Shown here in pieces: positions 21,421 through 31,458 of a stretch of 64,000 bases of DNA. The stretch's first letter is position 1; every line of letters begins with the position of its first letter. Source of the DNA: Rhizobium rosettiformans W3 (GTDB taxonomy: Bacteria; Pseudomonadota; Alphaproteobacteria; Rhizobiales; Rhizobiaceae); NCBI RefSeq assembly GCF_004912135.1, contig NZ_STGU01000005.1, forward strand, positions 1-64,000. Direction: 5' to 3'. The translations under genes were made by a program, and so were the position numbers. A model generated the notes under the pieces. The model was not told where the DNA came from and made no database searches. It worked only from the letters and a program-made list of their open reading frames with translations.

Positions 21421-22155
21421 GTGGCCGATGTTGACGATCTCGAGCCGGAAGACGGCGCGGAGGCGGAGGAGGGCGGCCATAGCGCTTCGCTCCGGGCCGA
21501 ACTCGATCGCCGCGAGGCGCTGAGGATCGCCGAAGCCCTCGTCTTTGCCTCGGCGCAGCCGGTTTCGACGGCGTTCATCGAGGAACGCCTGCCGCGCGGC
21601 ATTTCGGCGTCGGAGATCCTGCATCAGCTCAAGGAGGAATATGCCAGCCGTGGCGTGAACCTCGTTCAGGTCGAAGATCACTGGGCGTTCCGCACGGCAG
21701 CCGACCTCTCCTTCGCCATCCGCAGCGATGAGACCGAGGTGAGGAAGCTGTCGCGGGCAGCACTCGAAGTGCTCGCCATCATTGCCTATCACCAGCCGGT
21801 CACGCGCGCCGAGATCGAGGACATCAGGGGCGTGCAGACCTCGAAAGGGACACTGGACGTGCTGATGGAGGCCGGCTGGGTCCGTTTTCGCGGCCGCCGC
21901 CGCTCCCCGGGGCGCCCGGTGACGCTCGGCACGACCCGCGATTTCCTCGATCATTTCGGCCTCGAAGAGCTGCGCGATCTTCCTGGTCTTGAAGAACTGA
22001 AGGGGGCAGGGCTCCTTTCGGGACGCATCCCCGCCAACTTCAATATCCCGCTTCCCATGGCCCATGACGACCTGACGGATGAGGAAGATCCGATCACGCA
22101 GCTTGATCTCGAGGAACTCGGCCTCTTGACTCCGGGCGGTGAAGCAGAGGAATAG
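21421..22155 (+). CDS. scpB: Segregation and condensation protein B
   Basis: Dimeric winged-helix partner of ScpA, 244 residues, GTG start at 21421. Typical ScpB blocks: RIAEALVFASAQPVSTAFIEERLP, LSRAALEVLAIIAYHQPVTRAEIEDIRGV and LVEAGWVRFRGRRRSPGRPVTLGTT-like sequence (here LMEAGWVRFRGRR). The acidic N- and C-terminal tails are typical of rhizobial members. It sits three bases after scpA. Confidence 0.95.
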   Translation: MADVDDLEPEDGAEAEEGGHSASLRAELDRREALRIAEALVFASAQPVSTAFIEERLPRGISASEILHQLKEEYASRGVNLVQVEDHWAFRTAADLSFAIRSDETEVRKLSRAALEVLAIIAYHQPVTRAEIEDIRGVQTSKGTLDVLMEAGWVRFRGRRRSPGRPVTLGTTRDFLDHFGLEELRDLPGLEELKGAGLLSGRIPANFNIPLPMAHDDLTDEEDPITQLDLEELGLLTPGGEAEE

Positions 22156-22244
22156 GGTCAGCTTTTTCAATGGTGACCGGTGATGCCGGCTTGTCTGCGA
22201 TGATGACATCGCGGCGATCCGGCCTAAGCCGCGCGGACGGCAGA

Positions 22245-23372
22245 ATGAACTCAGCGAAGATCCAGCACGCAAACGGCCAGCGCACGGCGGGCGTGACCTT
22301 TGCCGCGCGTCTGACGTTTGAGGACATTCACCACCGCTATCACGGCAAGGAGACCATCCGCGGTGTTACGCTGACCGCGGAGCCGGGCGAGGTGCTCTGC
22401 CTTCTCGGCCCTTCCGGTTCCGGCAAGACAACGCTGCTCAGAATTGCTGCCGGGATCGAGGCGCAGGCATCGGGCCGTGTCGTGATCAACGATCGCGAGG
22501 TGGCCGGTCCGACGACATTCCTGCCGCCGGAAAAACGTGGCATCGGCCTGATGTTCCAGGACTTCGCGCTGTTTCCCCATATGTGCGTGCTGGACAATGT
22601 GCGCTTCGGCCTGACCGCGCTGCCGCGAAAAGACGCGGTTTCGGAAGCCATGGCCGCACTGGAGCGGGTAGGGCTTGCCCATTACGCCGAGAAGTTTCCC
22701 CATGCCCTGTCGGGCGGCGAGCAGCAACGTGTGGCGCTCGCAAGGGCGCTCGCGCCGCGCCCCAGCGTCCTCTTGATGGACGAGCCGTTCTCCGGCCTCG
22801 ATTCGCGCCTCAAGGACACGGTGCGGGCTGACACGCTCGCAATTCTTCGTGAGACCCGCGCGACCGCCGTCGTTGTCACCCACGATGCCGAAGAGGCCAT
22901 GCGCATGGCCGACCGGATTGCGCTCTTGAAAAATGGACGCCTTGTCCAGGTCGGCACATCGGATGATCTCTATTGCCGGCCGAAGGACATCTTCGCCGCC
23001 GCATTTTTCTCCGAGATCAACGAATTCTCAGGCCGTGTGAGCGGCGGGCGGGTGGAGACGCCGCTCGGCGCGGCCGATTCCGGCGGGATCGCCGAGGGCG
23101 CGGAGGTGGAAGTAGCGGTCCGGCTTTCCGGTCTCTCCGTGCGTGAGAGCGGAGGCAACATTCCCGCCCGCATCATTGCGCGCCGTTTCCTCGGCGTCGT
23201 CGAACTGCTCGATCTCGCAGTCCCCGGCACCGAGCGGCCGGTTCGCGCCCGGATCAGGGCGGATATCTTGTCGCCGGGTGTGCGTGACGTCACGATTACG
23301 GTTGAGCCCAAGGACATTTTGGTGTTTGAAAAGACACCGCAAAGCCCCTACATCGGGGAAACGCAAATCTAA
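22245..23372 (+). CDS. Orphan ABC transporter ATPase (FbpC/PotA type)
   Basis: ATPase of the iron/spermidine/thiamine ABC importer type, about 375 residues. Walker A is LLGPSGSGKTTLL, signature LSGGEQQRVALARALAPRP, Walker B VLLMDEPFSGLD, switch His VVVTHDAEEA. A C-terminal TOBE region follows (residues ~270-370). No permease or binding-protein gene is adjacent: it lies between scpB and tatA, an arrangement I recall from other Rhizobiaceae. Start is uncertain; ATG 22170 is in frame, but conservation begins at LTFEDIHHRYHG. Its substrate and partner permease are unknown. Confidence 0.85.
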   Translation: MNSAKIQHANGQRTAGVTFAARLTFEDIHHRYHGKETIRGVTLTAEPGEVLCLLGPSGSGKTTLLRIAAGIEAQASGRVVINDREVAGPTTFLPPEKRGIGLMFQDFALFPHMCVLDNVRFGLTALPRKDAVSEAMAALERVGLAHYAEKFPHALSGGEQQRVALARALAPRPSVLLMDEPFSGLDSRLKDTVRADTLAILRETRATAVVVTHDAEEAMRMADRIALLKNGRLVQVGTSDDLYCRPKDIFAAAFFSEINEFSGRVSGGRVETPLGAADSGGIAEGAEVEVAVRLSGLSVRESGGNIPARIIARRFLGVVELLDLAVPGTERPVRARIRADILSPGVRDVTITVEPKDILVFEKTPQSPYIGETQI

Positions 23373-23384
23373 GGAGTGGCAGGC

Positions 23385-23600
23385 ATGGGTTCGTTTAGCA
23401 TTTGGCACTGGATCATCGTTTTGGCGATCGTCCTGCTTCTCTTCGGCCGCGGCAAGATCCCTGAACTGATGGGCGACGTGGCCAAGGGCATCAAGAGCTT
23501 CAAGAAGGGCATGAGCGACGAGGACGAGAACCAGACCGCCTCGAACGGCCAGCCGACCACGACGAAGACCGTCGACCACAAGGCCGACGAGGTGAAGTGA
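23385..23600 (+). CDS. tatA: Sec-independent translocase protein TatA
   Basis: Pore-forming subunit of the twin-arginine translocase, 71 residues. It has one N-terminal membrane helix ([20 protein letters not shown]), the [23 protein letters not shown] amphipathic hinge, and a polar C-tail. AAGGAG eight nt before ATG 23385 fixes the start. It follows the ABC ATPase by 12 nt and leads tatB and tatC. Confidence 0.96.
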   Translation: MGSFSIWHWIIVLAIVLLLFGRGKIPELMGDVAKGIKSFKKGMSDEDENQTASNGQPTTTKTVDHKADEVK

Positions 23601-23714
23601 TCGGCTCACGCTGATCGGACGGGCGGCTCCTCGGGCTGCCCGTTCTTCGTTGAAGTGTTGGAAGACCGGCGCCGGATTTGAGGCGCCATGGCGTGGCATC
23701 AGGAGCCCGTTTTT

Positions 23715-24491
23715 ATGCTGGATATTGGCTGGACCGAGCTTTTGGTGGTCGCGGTGATCCTGATCGTCGTCGTCGGTCCGAAGGACCTGCCGCCGATGAT
23801 CCGGGCCTTCGGCAAGATGACGAAGCGGCTGCGCCAGACGGCCGGCGAATTCCGCGCCCAGTTCGACGAGGCCCTGCGCGAGGCCGAACTCGACGACCTC
23901 AAGAACTCCGTCAACGACATCCGTTCGCTCAATCCGGCGAATACCATCCGCGAGACGCTCAACCCGCTGCGCCAGATGGGCCAGGAGATCAAATCCGATC
24001 TCGAGCGCTCGACCCGACCGGACGCAAAGCCCGCGCCGCTCGATGACGGCTACGAAGACAATTCGATCCTGCCCGACCTGCCGCTCGGTCTCGGCGAGCC
24101 GCCGCAAGAATTGAGGCCAGTTGCTCAGCAACCTGCACAGCCAGCCCCTGCGTCTCAGCCGGCAGCCCCGGCGGCCAACCCGTCACAGCCGGTTGCGGCA
24201 TCGACCGGGCCTGCGACCTCAACGCCGGTGACCCCGGCCCCTGCGGTTCAGAAGAAGACCGCGAGCCGCAAGCCATCCACGAAGACTGCCCCGACGGCAA
24301 AAGCCGCTCCGAAGGCGGCCAAGGCTCAGCCCACCACGATGGCGGCTTCGCCGGTGCCTGCGGCTCCCAAGGCCAAGGCAACGATGTCGGCTACTGCCAA
24401 GGCGCCGGCAGCCAAGGCCGTTCCGGCTGCAGATACCCCTGCGAAGGCCGCTCCCAGGCCGCGCAAGACCAAGAGTGAGGACCGCGCATGA
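23715..24491 (+). CDS. tatB: Sec-independent translocase protein TatB
   Basis: Tat receptor subunit, 258 residues. The N-terminal helix MLDIGWTELLVVAVILIVVVGPKDLP has the invariant Glu and Gly-Pro hinge. A long amphipathic helix (MIRAFGKMTKRLRQTAGEFRAQFDEALREAELDDLK) is followed by an Ala/Pro/Lys-rich disordered tail of about 150 residues, longer than in enterics. AGGAG nine nt before ATG 23715 supports the start. Its stop overlaps the tatC start by 4 nt (ATGA). Confidence 0.96.
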   Translation: MLDIGWTELLVVAVILIVVVGPKDLPPMIRAFGKMTKRLRQTAGEFRAQFDEALREAELDDLKNSVNDIRSLNPANTIRETLNPLRQMGQEIKSDLERSTRPDAKPAPLDDGYEDNSILPDLPLGLGEPPQELRPVAQQPAQPAPASQPAAPAANPSQPVAASTGPATSTPVTPAPAVQKKTASRKPSTKTAPTAKAAPKAAKAQPTTMAASPVPAAPKAKATMSATAKAPAAKAVPAADTPAKAAPRPRKTKSEDRA

Positions 24492-25309
24492 GCGGCGACA
24501 TCGACGACAAGCCCCAGCCGCTGATAGAACACCTAATCGAGTTGCGTTCGCGCCTGATCTGGGCGCTCGGCTCCTTCTTCGTCGCCTTCATCGTCTGCTT
24601 CTATTTCGCCAAGCCGCTGTTCAACATGCTGGTCGTCCCCTATCGCTGGGCGGTCAGCTGGGCGGGTCTTGATCCGACCAAGGCGGAGCTGATCTACACG
24701 GCGCCACAGGAATTCTTCTTCACCCAGGTGAAGGTTGCCGCCTTCGGCGCCATGGTCATCGCCTTTCCGGTGATCGCTTCCCAGATCTATAAGTTCGTCG
24801 CGCCCGGCCTCTACAAGAACGAGCGCGCCGCCTTCCTGCCGTTCCTGGTCGCGTCTCCGCTGCTGTTCCTGCTGGGTGCGTCGCTCGTCTACTTCTTCTT
24901 CACGCCGATGGTGATGTGGTTCTTCCTCGCCATGCAGCAGAGCCCGGGCGAGGGCGAGGTGGCAATTTCGCTGCTGCCGAAGGTCTCGGAATATCTGAGC
25001 CTGATCATGACGCTGGTCTTCTCCTTCGGTCTGGTCTTCCAGCTGCCGGTGATCACCACGCTCCTGGCGCGTGTCGGCATTCTGGAAAGCCAGTGGCTGG
25101 CGGACAAGCGCAAGTATTTCATCGTGGTGGCCTTCGTGGTCGCGGCCGTGCTGACCCCGCCGGATCCGCTCTCCCAGATCGGTCTTGCGCTGCCGACCAT
25201 CCTTCTCTACGAGGTGGCTATCTATGCGGCGCGACTCGTGGAAAAGAGCCGTGCCAAGTCAGCAGACGGGACCGCGCTCGCCGAGGCTTCGTCGGTCGAC
25301 GAGACCTGA
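24488..25309 (+). CDS. tatC: Sec-independent translocase protein TatC
   Basis: Six-helix membrane core that binds twin-arginine signal peptides; 273 residues. Signature [17 protein letters not shown] near residue 15, [15 protein letters not shown] (conserved Glu), [18 protein letters not shown], and [18 protein letters not shown] with [26 protein letters not shown]. The start overlaps tatB by 4 nt. The short polar C-tail is cytoplasmic. Confidence 0.97.
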   Translation: MSGDIDDKPQPLIEHLIELRSRLIWALGSFFVAFIVCFYFAKPLFNMLVVPYRWAVSWAGLDPTKAELIYTAPQEFFFTQVKVAAFGAMVIAFPVIASQIYKFVAPGLYKNERAAFLPFLVASPLLFLLGASLVYFFFTPMVMWFFLAMQQSPGEGEVAISLLPKVSEYLSLIMTLVFSFGLVFQLPVITTLLARVGILESQWLADKRKYFIVVAFVVAAVLTPPDPLSQIGLALPTILLYEVAIYAARLVEKSRAKSADGTALAEASSVDET

Positions 25310-25415
25310 GACGGCGACAGCCCGTCTCGCCGATGCCACAACCCATCAAGACATGGGGCCGGACCTGGCCGCCGGCCAATCCGCTCCCGGTCGAAGAACA
25401 AGACCTGGAACGACG

Positions 25416-26699
25416 ATGCTCGATATCAAGTGGATCCGTGAAAACCCCGAGGCCCTCGACGCCGCACTCGCCAAGCGCGGTGCAGAGCCGCTGTCTGCCT
25501 CGCTGATCGCGCTCGACCAGAAGCGTCGCGCCGTCGCCCAGTCGATGCAGGACATGCAGTCGCGCCGCAACAGCGCGTCCAAGGAAATCGGCGCCGCCAT
25601 GGCAAGTAAGAACATGGAACTGGCCGAAAAGCTGAAGGCGGAAGTCGCTTCGCTGAAGGACACGCTGCCGGCCGCCGAAGAAGAAGAGCGCCAGAACACC
25701 GCCGAACTCAATGATGCGCTCTCGCGCATCCCGAACGTTCCGCTGGATGACGTTCCCGTCGGCAAGGACGAACACGATAATGTCGTCGCCCGTGTCGTTG
25801 GCGAGAAGCCGACATGGAATCACAAGCCGTTTGAGCATTACGAGATCGGTGAAAACCTCGGCTACATGGATTTCGAGCGCGCCGCCAAACTGTCGGGCGC
25901 CCGCTTCACGGTTTTGACGAGCCAGCTGGCGCGCCTGGAGCGTGCGCTCGGCCAGTTCATGCTGGATCTGCACACGAGCGAACATGGCTATACGGAAGTG
26001 TCCTCGCCGCTGATGGTGCGCGATGATGCCATGTATGGCACCGGCCAGCTGCCGAAGTTCGCCGAAGACCTGTTCAAGACGACGGATGGCCGCTGGCTGA
26101 TCCCGACGGCGGAGGTCACGCTGACCAACCTGGTGGCCGGTGAAATCCTCGACCAGGAGAAGCTGCCGCTGCGCTTTACAGCGCTTACCCCGTCCTTCCG
26201 CTCGGAAGCGGGTTCTGCCGGCCGCGACACGCGCGGCATGCTGCGTCAGCACCAGTTCTGGAAGTGCGAGCTCGTGTCCATCACGGATGCCGAGAGTTCG
26301 ATCGAAGAGCATGAGCGCATGACCGCCTGCGCCGAAGAAGTGTTGAAGCGTCTCGGCCTGCATTTCCGCACCATGACGCTCTGCACCGGCGACATGGGCT
26401 TCGGTGCCCGCAAGACCTATGACCTCGAGGTTTGGCTGCCGGGCCAGAACACCTATCGCGAGATCTCGTCCTGCTCGGTCTGCGGTGATTTCCAGGCACG
26501 CCGCATGAATGCCCGCTACCGAAACAAGGACGGCAAGGGCACGACCTTCGTGCACACGCTGAACGGCTCGGGCACGGCCGTCGGTCGCTGCCTCATCGCG
26601 GTGATGGAGAACTATCTCAACGAAGACGGCTCCATCACTGTGCCTGATGTCCTGCTGCCCTACATGGGCGGTCTGAAGAAGATCGAGAAGGCGGCCTGA
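25416..26699 (+). CDS. serS: Seryl-tRNA synthetase
   Basis: Class II synthetase for tRNA-Ser and tRNA-Sec, 427 residues. The N-terminal coiled-coil arm (residues 25-105, [24 protein letters not shown]) contacts the tRNA long arm. The catalytic motifs are [24 protein letters not shown] (motif 2) and [19 protein letters not shown] (motif 3), and [21 protein letters not shown] is typical. ATG 25416 gives the family start [12 protein letters not shown]. It lies about 100 nt after tatC and before surE. Confidence 0.98.
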   Translation: MLDIKWIRENPEALDAALAKRGAEPLSASLIALDQKRRAVAQSMQDMQSRRNSASKEIGAAMASKNMELAEKLKAEVASLKDTLPAAEEEERQNTAELNDALSRIPNVPLDDVPVGKDEHDNVVARVVGEKPTWNHKPFEHYEIGENLGYMDFERAAKLSGARFTVLTSQLARLERALGQFMLDLHTSEHGYTEVSSPLMVRDDAMYGTGQLPKFAEDLFKTTDGRWLIPTAEVTLTNLVAGEILDQEKLPLRFTALTPSFRSEAGSAGRDTRGMLRQHQFWKCELVSITDAESSIEEHERMTACAEEVLKRLGLHFRTMTLCTGDMGFGARKTYDLEVWLPGQNTYREISSCSVCGDFQARRMNARYRNKDGKGTTFVHTLNGSGTAVGRCLIAVMENYLNEDGSITVPDVLLPYMGGLKKIEKAA

Positions 26700-26721
26700 T
26701 CACGCCGCAACCGGAGTGGCC

Positions 26722-27492
26722 ATGCGCATCCTGCTGACGAACGACGACGGTATCCACGCTCCCGGGATCGCTTCCCTGGAGCGGATCGCCCGCGGCCTGT
26801 CCGACGATGTCTGGATCGTGGCGCCGGAAACCGACCAGAGCGGCCTTGCCCATTCGCTGACGCTGTCCGAGCCCCTGCGTCTGCGCGAGATCGAGGACAA
26901 GAAGTTCGCGCTGCGCGGCACGCCGACCGATTGCGTGATTATGGCAATCCGCAAGGTTCTCGACCGCAAGCCCGATCTCGTTCTCTCAGGCGTGAACGCC
27001 GGTGCAAACCTCGCCGATGACGTCACCTATTCCGGTACTGTCGCTGGCGCGATCGAGGGGACCGTGCACGGCGTGCGCTCCTTCGCCTTGAGCCAGGCTT
27101 ATAGCTACGAAGCCGGCGCGCCGATCCCGTGGCACGTCGCCGAGACGCTGGCACCCGACCTGCTGCGCAAGCTTTCCAAGGTCGATCTGCCGCCGGGCAC
27201 CTTCCTGAACCTCAATTTCCCGAATTGCGAGCCATCCGAGGTGCAGGGCATCGAGGTCACGGCGCAGGGCAAGCTGGAATTCGGCCTGTCGGTCGAAGAG
27301 CGGCAGGATGGAAGAGGCCTGCCTTACTTCTGGCTGCGCTTCGGTGACCGCAAGGGCAATCTCCGCGCCGGCACCGACATCCACGCGCTGCGCGAGAAGA
27401 AGATCTCGGTGACGCCGCTGAAGCTCGACATGACCGATTACGCAGTCCAGGACCTCGTCGCTGAGGCGCTTGGAAATGGAGACGCAGCGTGA
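26722..27492 (+). CDS. surE: 5'/3'-nucleotidase SurE
   Basis: Metal-dependent nucleoside monophosphatase linked to stress survival; 256 residues. [16 protein letters not shown] is the metal-binding N-terminus. Other conserved blocks are [57 protein letters not shown] and the final [15 protein letters not shown] precedes ATG 26722; the in-frame GTG at 26716 is less likely. It overlaps pcm by 4 nt, recreating the surE-pcm-nlpD gene order known from enterobacteria. Confidence 0.96.
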   Translation: MRILLTNDDGIHAPGIASLERIARGLSDDVWIVAPETDQSGLAHSLTLSEPLRLREIEDKKFALRGTPTDCVIMAIRKVLDRKPDLVLSGVNAGANLADDVTYSGTVAGAIEGTVHGVRSFALSQAYSYEAGAPIPWHVAETLAPDLLRKLSKVDLPPGTFLNLNFPNCEPSEVQGIEVTAQGKLEFGLSVEERQDGRGLPYFWLRFGDRKGNLRAGTDIHALREKKISVTPLKLDMTDYAVQDLVAEALGNGDAA

Positions 27493-28142
27493 GAACGGCG
27501 CTTCTCGAGCGGGAAGGCTTCGCAGCGCTCGTTCTGCGTCTGCGCGCGGAAGGCATCACCAATCTCGATCTGCTGACGGCGGTTGAACAGACGCCGCGCT
27601 CCGCCTTCGTGCCGCCGGAATATGCCCAAAATGCCTATTCGAGCCGCTCGATCCCGATCGACTGTGGACAGTTCATGGAAGGCGCGGATCTCGCCGTTCG
27701 CCTTCTTTCGCATCTGCAGGTGAAGCCGGGCCACCGGGTGCTGGAGGTCGGAACCGGAAGCGGCTTCGTCACCGCGATCCTGGGAAGGCTTGCCGAGCGG
27801 GTCATCTCGATTGAGCGGTACAAGACGCTCATCGCCAATGCCCAGCGCCGGCTCGAACAGCTCGCGATTCGCAACGTGATCCTCCGCCAGATGGACGGGA
27901 TGAACGGTCTGCCGGGTGAGGGGACTTTCGACCGCATCTTTGCAACGGCTGCCTATCCCGTCATGCCGCGCTTCTTTGCCGAGCAGCTGGTCTCCGGCGG
28001 CATGCTGCTCGCGCCGCTGATGGTCGAGGAGGAGCGCTGCATCATGGTCCGGCTGACGAAGACCGGCAGCCGGTTCGAGCGGGAAGATCTGTTCGAAGTC
28101 CCGTTTCTTCCCTTGCAGCCGAAGATCGCGCAGCATCTCTGA
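27489..28142 (+). CDS. pcm: Protein-L-isoaspartate O-methyltransferase
   Basis: Repairs isomerised Asp/Asn residues using SAM; 217 residues. Substrate/active-site region [32 protein letters not shown] motif [20 protein letters not shown], post-[22 protein letters not shown], and [21 protein letters not shown] start at 27489 overlaps the surE stop. Compared with the PCMT-like gene at 3880 this is the canonical enzyme, by both gene order and active-site blocks. Confidence 0.95.
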   Translation: MRTALLEREGFAALVLRLRAEGITNLDLLTAVEQTPRSAFVPPEYAQNAYSSRSIPIDCGQFMEGADLAVRLLSHLQVKPGHRVLEVGTGSGFVTAILGRLAERVISIERYKTLIANAQRRLEQLAIRNVILRQMDGMNGLPGEGTFDRIFATAAYPVMPRFFAEQLVSGGMLLAPLMVEEERCIMVRLTKTGSRFEREDLFEVPFLPLQPKIAQHL

Positions 28143-28344
28143 CGCTGCCTGCCAGGGCGCTCGTAACTGCCGCTGACACGGGCGATCCGGCCACCGCCAA
28201 AGCCTTGAATCCGACAGTCGCACCAGCAACGGTTACATGCGTATCGTCGAATTCGTTCACAATGATTCCGCGGGGTTAACCCACCGGTAATACTAACGCG
28301 CTTTAATGATCCCACATCAAGTTGTGTCATATGTGGGTCGAGTC

Positions 28345-29895
28345 ATGCGTAAAAGTGTATCGCCGAAAGCTGGATTGCCGTTTGCTCGTTTGTGCGGCGC
28401 GCTCCTTCTGGCCGGTACGGCAGCCGGGTGCAGTTCAGATGCCTCCCGCTTCAGCTCGGTCTTCTCAACCGACAGCCTGACAACGGCGTCCATTCCGCGT
28501 CAGTCGGGCATGCGCGGCCAGCCGCCGGTCCCCTCCGAAAACATCGGTGGCGGTGCAGCGGTGTATGGCCAGAGCCAGGCCATGGCGCAGCCGATGCCGG
28601 CCGCACCCGCTTATGAGGCGCCGGTTTCGGCACGCGCCGCGAGCACCCCGGCCTCCGTCCAGCGCGCGGAACTGGCTGCCCCCTCGGGTGCCGCCCAGGC
28701 GCCCGTCTCCAACAATTCCGAACGTGCGGCTGCTCTCGCGCAGCCCTTCCCCTCGGCGCCGCAGCAGACCGGTCAGGTCGCTTCCGTCAATCCGGGTCAG
28801 GTTCTCGCTGAGCCGCGCAGCACCGGCTCGACGCCGAAGCAGGGCGGGTGGTCGACGGCCGGCGCTGCCCGTGTCACGCTGCGTCCTGGCGAAACCATGG
28901 CGACGCTCGCGGACCGCTATGGCGTACCGCAGAAGGAACTTCTGAAGGCGAACGGCCTGTCGCAGGCAAGCGATGCCGCACCGGGTCAGCTGGTCATCAT
29001 CCCGACCTTCGGTGGTCCGAATGCTGCTCGCGCCGCCGCAGACGCTTCGGGTCTTCCGAGCGATGGCCGCAAGCCGGTTCTGCCGGGCGATCAGCAGCAG
29101 AATGTCGCCGTCCTGCCGACCGCTCCGAACTCCCGTGAAAAGCAGCAGGTCTCGGCCTCTGCGGCAACTGGCAAGTCGGATGCTGGCGCAGGCGCCGGCA
29201 TGGGCTCCTACATCGTAAAGCCGGGTGACTCGCTCGTGCGGATTGCCAAGGCCAATGGCGTCAGCGTCGACGACCTGAAGAAGGCGAACAGCCTGACCAC
29301 GGGCAATATCCGGATCGGCCAGGCGCTCGCCATCCCCGCAAAGTCGGCGCAGCCTGCCGTTGCCGTGAAGGCCACGGCCGCTCCGGCTGCCGACCCGGTC
29401 CAGACCGCATCCGTGCCGGCCAATGGCCAGCCGGCCGAATATCAGGCACCGGCCGCCACCAAGTCGGTCACCGAAGTCGCCTCGGTAAAGCCGGAAACGG
29501 CAGCACCTGAAATGACCGGCATCGGCAAGTATCGCTGGCCGGCCCGTGGCGCCGTCATCGCCAACTTCGGCTCGAACATCGATGGCAAGCGCAGCGATGG
29601 CATCGCGATTTCCGTGCCGCAGGGCACGCCCGTCAAGGCCGCCGAAAACGGCGTCGTCATCTATGCGGGCAATGGCCTGAAGGAACTGGGCAACACGGTT
29701 CTGATCCGCCATGACGACGGCAAGGTCACCGTCTACGGCCATGCCGACAGCCTGTCGGTCCAGCGCGGCCAGAAGGTTCAGCGCGGCCAGACGATCGCCA
29801 CCTCCGGCATGACCGGCAACGTCAAGCGTCCGATGCTGCATTTCGAAGTCCGCAAGGACGCCGCACCGGTCAATCCGATCACTTACCTGGAATAG
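28345..29895 (+). CDS. nlpD: NlpD-like LysM/M23 lipoprotein
   Basis: 516-residue envelope protein. The N-terminal signal has a lipobox-like TAAGC (Cys29). A Pro/Ala-rich region leads to two LysM peptidoglycan-binding modules (RVTLRPGETMATLADRYGVP and SYIVKPGDSLVRIAKANGV), and the C-terminal LytM/M23 domain spans about residues 390-516. The first zinc ligand motif HxxxD is not present (GKRSDGIAIS), though YGHAD and LHFEVRK remain. As in E. coli NlpD, it is therefore likely an amidase activator rather than a hydrolase. It follows surE-pcm after about 200 nt with its own promoter region. ATG 28345 chosen; ATG 28306 is possible. Confidence 0.88.
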   Translation: MRKSVSPKAGLPFARLCGALLLAGTAAGCSSDASRFSSVFSTDSLTTASIPRQSGMRGQPPVPSENIGGGAAVYGQSQAMAQPMPAAPAYEAPVSARAASTPASVQRAELAAPSGAAQAPVSNNSERAAALAQPFPSAPQQTGQVASVNPGQVLAEPRSTGSTPKQGGWSTAGAARVTLRPGETMATLADRYGVPQKELLKANGLSQASDAAPGQLVIIPTFGGPNAARAAADASGLPSDGRKPVLPGDQQQNVAVLPTAPNSREKQQVSASAATGKSDAGAGAGMGSYIVKPGDSLVRIAKANGVSVDDLKKANSLTTGNIRIGQALAIPAKSAQPAVAVKATAAPAADPVQTASVPANGQPAEYQAPAATKSVTEVASVKPETAAPEMTGIGKYRWPARGAVIANFGSNIDGKRSDGIAISVPQGTPVKAAENGVVIYAGNGLKELGNTVLIRHDDGKVTVYGHADSLSVQRGQKVQRGQTIATSGMTGNVKRPMLHFEVRKDAAPVNPITYLE

Positions 29896-29917
29896 TGTAT
29901 TGCGTATCAGGTCAGTG

Positions 29918-29948
29918 AAAAGGCCCGGGGCTCGCGCTCCGGGCCTTT
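29918..29948 (+). terminator. Bidirectional terminator between nlpD and the DUF815 gene
   Basis: AAAGGCCCGG and CCGGGCCTTT form a 10-bp stem. T-rich flanks on both strands suit the two convergent genes. Confidence 0.8.
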
Positions 29949-29970
29949 CTGCATGGTGAGATGTGTAGTC

Positions 29971-30843
29971 TCAGTCGCGATCGGTCGAGATCCTGAGCCG
30001 CCCCGCGAGGTCCTGGATATACTGCCAGGCAACGCGGCCGGAGCGTCCGCCGCGCGTCGTTGCCCATTCGAGCGCTTCGTGGTGCAATTGCTCGCGCGGC
30101 AGGGGCAGGGCGAAATGCGCGGCATAACCGTCTATCATCGTCAGATAGTCGTCCTGGCTGCATTTGTGGAAGCCGAGCCAGAGACCGAAACGGTCTGACA
30201 GCGAGACTTTCTCCTCGACCGCTTCGGACGGGTTGATCGCCGTCGACTGCTCGTTCTCCATCATGTGGCGCGGCAAGAGGTGTCGGCGGTTGGACGTGGC
30301 GTAGAAGAGCACGTTGTCCGGGCGACCCTCGACACCGCCGTCGAGCGCAGCCTTGAGCGATTTATAGGCCGTGTCGTCATGGTCGAAGGAGAGGTCGTCG
30401 CAGAAGACGACGATTCGATGCGGTGCATCCTTGATGATCTCGAGCAGCGCGGGCAGGGTCGAGATGTCTTCGCGATGCACTTCAACGAGCTTGAGCGCAA
30501 TGCCGTTGGTCTTGATGATGTCGGCATGCACCGCCTTGACGAGCGAGGACTTGCCCATGCCGCGGGCGCCCCAGAGCAGCACATTGTTGGCCGCAAAGCC
30601 TTCCGCGAACCGCAGCGTGTTCTCGTGCAGGATGTCGCGCACATGGTCGACGCCGCGGATGAGGCCGAGCGCGACCCGGTTCGGACGCTTGACCGGCTGC
30701 AGATGCAGTCGGGCAGGCGCCCAGACGAAACAGTCGGCGGCCTCCCAGTCATTGACGGCGGGGGGAGGGCCGGCCAGCCGCTCGACGGCGTCCGCCAGTC
30801 GCTTAACCTCGGTCAGAAGCGCCGCCACGGTCTGATCGTTCAT
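29971..30843 (-). CDS. DUF815-family AAA+ ATPase
   Basis: Cytosolic ATPase of about 290 residues from the DUF815 family, which has no settled function. Walker A is LLWGARGMGKSSLVKAVH, Walker B IVVFCDDLSFDHDD, sensor-like LFYATSNRRHLLPRHM, and the C-terminal lid ends GRSGRVAWQYIQDLAGR. AGGGAGG six nt before ATG 30843 favours that start over ATG 30849. It is convergent with nlpD and divergent from yajC. Confidence 0.85.
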   Translation of the reverse strand: MNDQTVAALLTEVKRLADAVERLAGPPPAVNDWEAADCFVWAPARLHLQPVKRPNRVALGLIRGVDHVRDILHENTLRFAEGFAANNVLLWGARGMGKSSLVKAVHADIIKTNGIALKLVEVHREDISTLPALLEIIKDAPHRIVVFCDDLSFDHDDTAYKSLKAALDGGVEGRPDNVLFYATSNRRHLLPRHMMENEQSTAINPSEAVEEKVSLSDRFGLWLGFHKCSQDDYLTMIDGYAAHFALPLPREQLHHEALEWATTRGGRSGRVAWQYIQDLAGRLRISTDRD

Positions 30844-31047
30844 CGTCATCCTCCCTGTCGAGTTGTAGCCTTGGGTGCTTGATCTCGGGCGGTATCACGC
30901 AGAATTGCGGGCATAAAGGCTGAGGGTTCCGAAAATGGTACGCTTGAACGCTGTTTCTGTTGCATTCACGGGCTCTCTCACTATATTCCGGCGACCTGAC
31001 GAGGGGGCCGCGCGGCTCTAATAGAACGCATTAATAGGGAGTCTTTC

Positions 31048-31395
31048 ATGTTTATCACTGAGGCCTTTGCCCAGGACGCGGCTGCTGCTCCGAGCGCCAT
31101 GGGGTCCGGACTGGAGATGCTGCTGCTCTTCGCACCGCTGATGGTGGTCTGGTACTTCTTCCTGATCCGTCCGCAGCGCCAGCAGATGAAGAAGCGTGAG
31201 GAGACCCTCTCCGCAATCCGTCGTGGCGACCAGGTCATCATGGGCGGCGGCATCGTTGCCAAGGTGACCAAGGTGGTCGACGACAAGGAACTCGAACTGG
31301 AAATCGCCGATGGCGTGAAGGTTCGTGCGATGCGCCAGTATGTGGCGGAAGTCCGCGTCAAGGGCGAGCCGGTCAAGACCGAAACCGCCGCCTGA
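31048..31395 (+). CDS. yajC: Preprotein translocase accessory protein YajC
   Basis: Small inner-membrane subunit of the SecDF-YajC complex, 115 residues. It has one membrane helix (EMLLLFAPLMVVWYFFLI), the invariant IRPQRQQMKKREE motif after it, and a cytosolic beta domain (RRGDQVIMGGGIVAKVTKV). AATAGGGAG precedes the ATG. It is followed 63 nt later by secDF, the usual arrangement. Confidence 0.96.
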   Translation: MFITEAFAQDAAAAPSAMGSGLEMLLLFAPLMVVWYFFLIRPQRQQMKKREETLSAIRRGDQVIMGGGIVAKVTKVVDDKELELEIADGVKVRAMRQYVAEVRVKGEPVKTETAA

Positions 31396-31458
31396 TCCCG
31401 CTGGGCCGGCCTCGAGCCGGCCTTAGCCGTTTTTCCGATGCCTTAATCCGAGAGTTCC

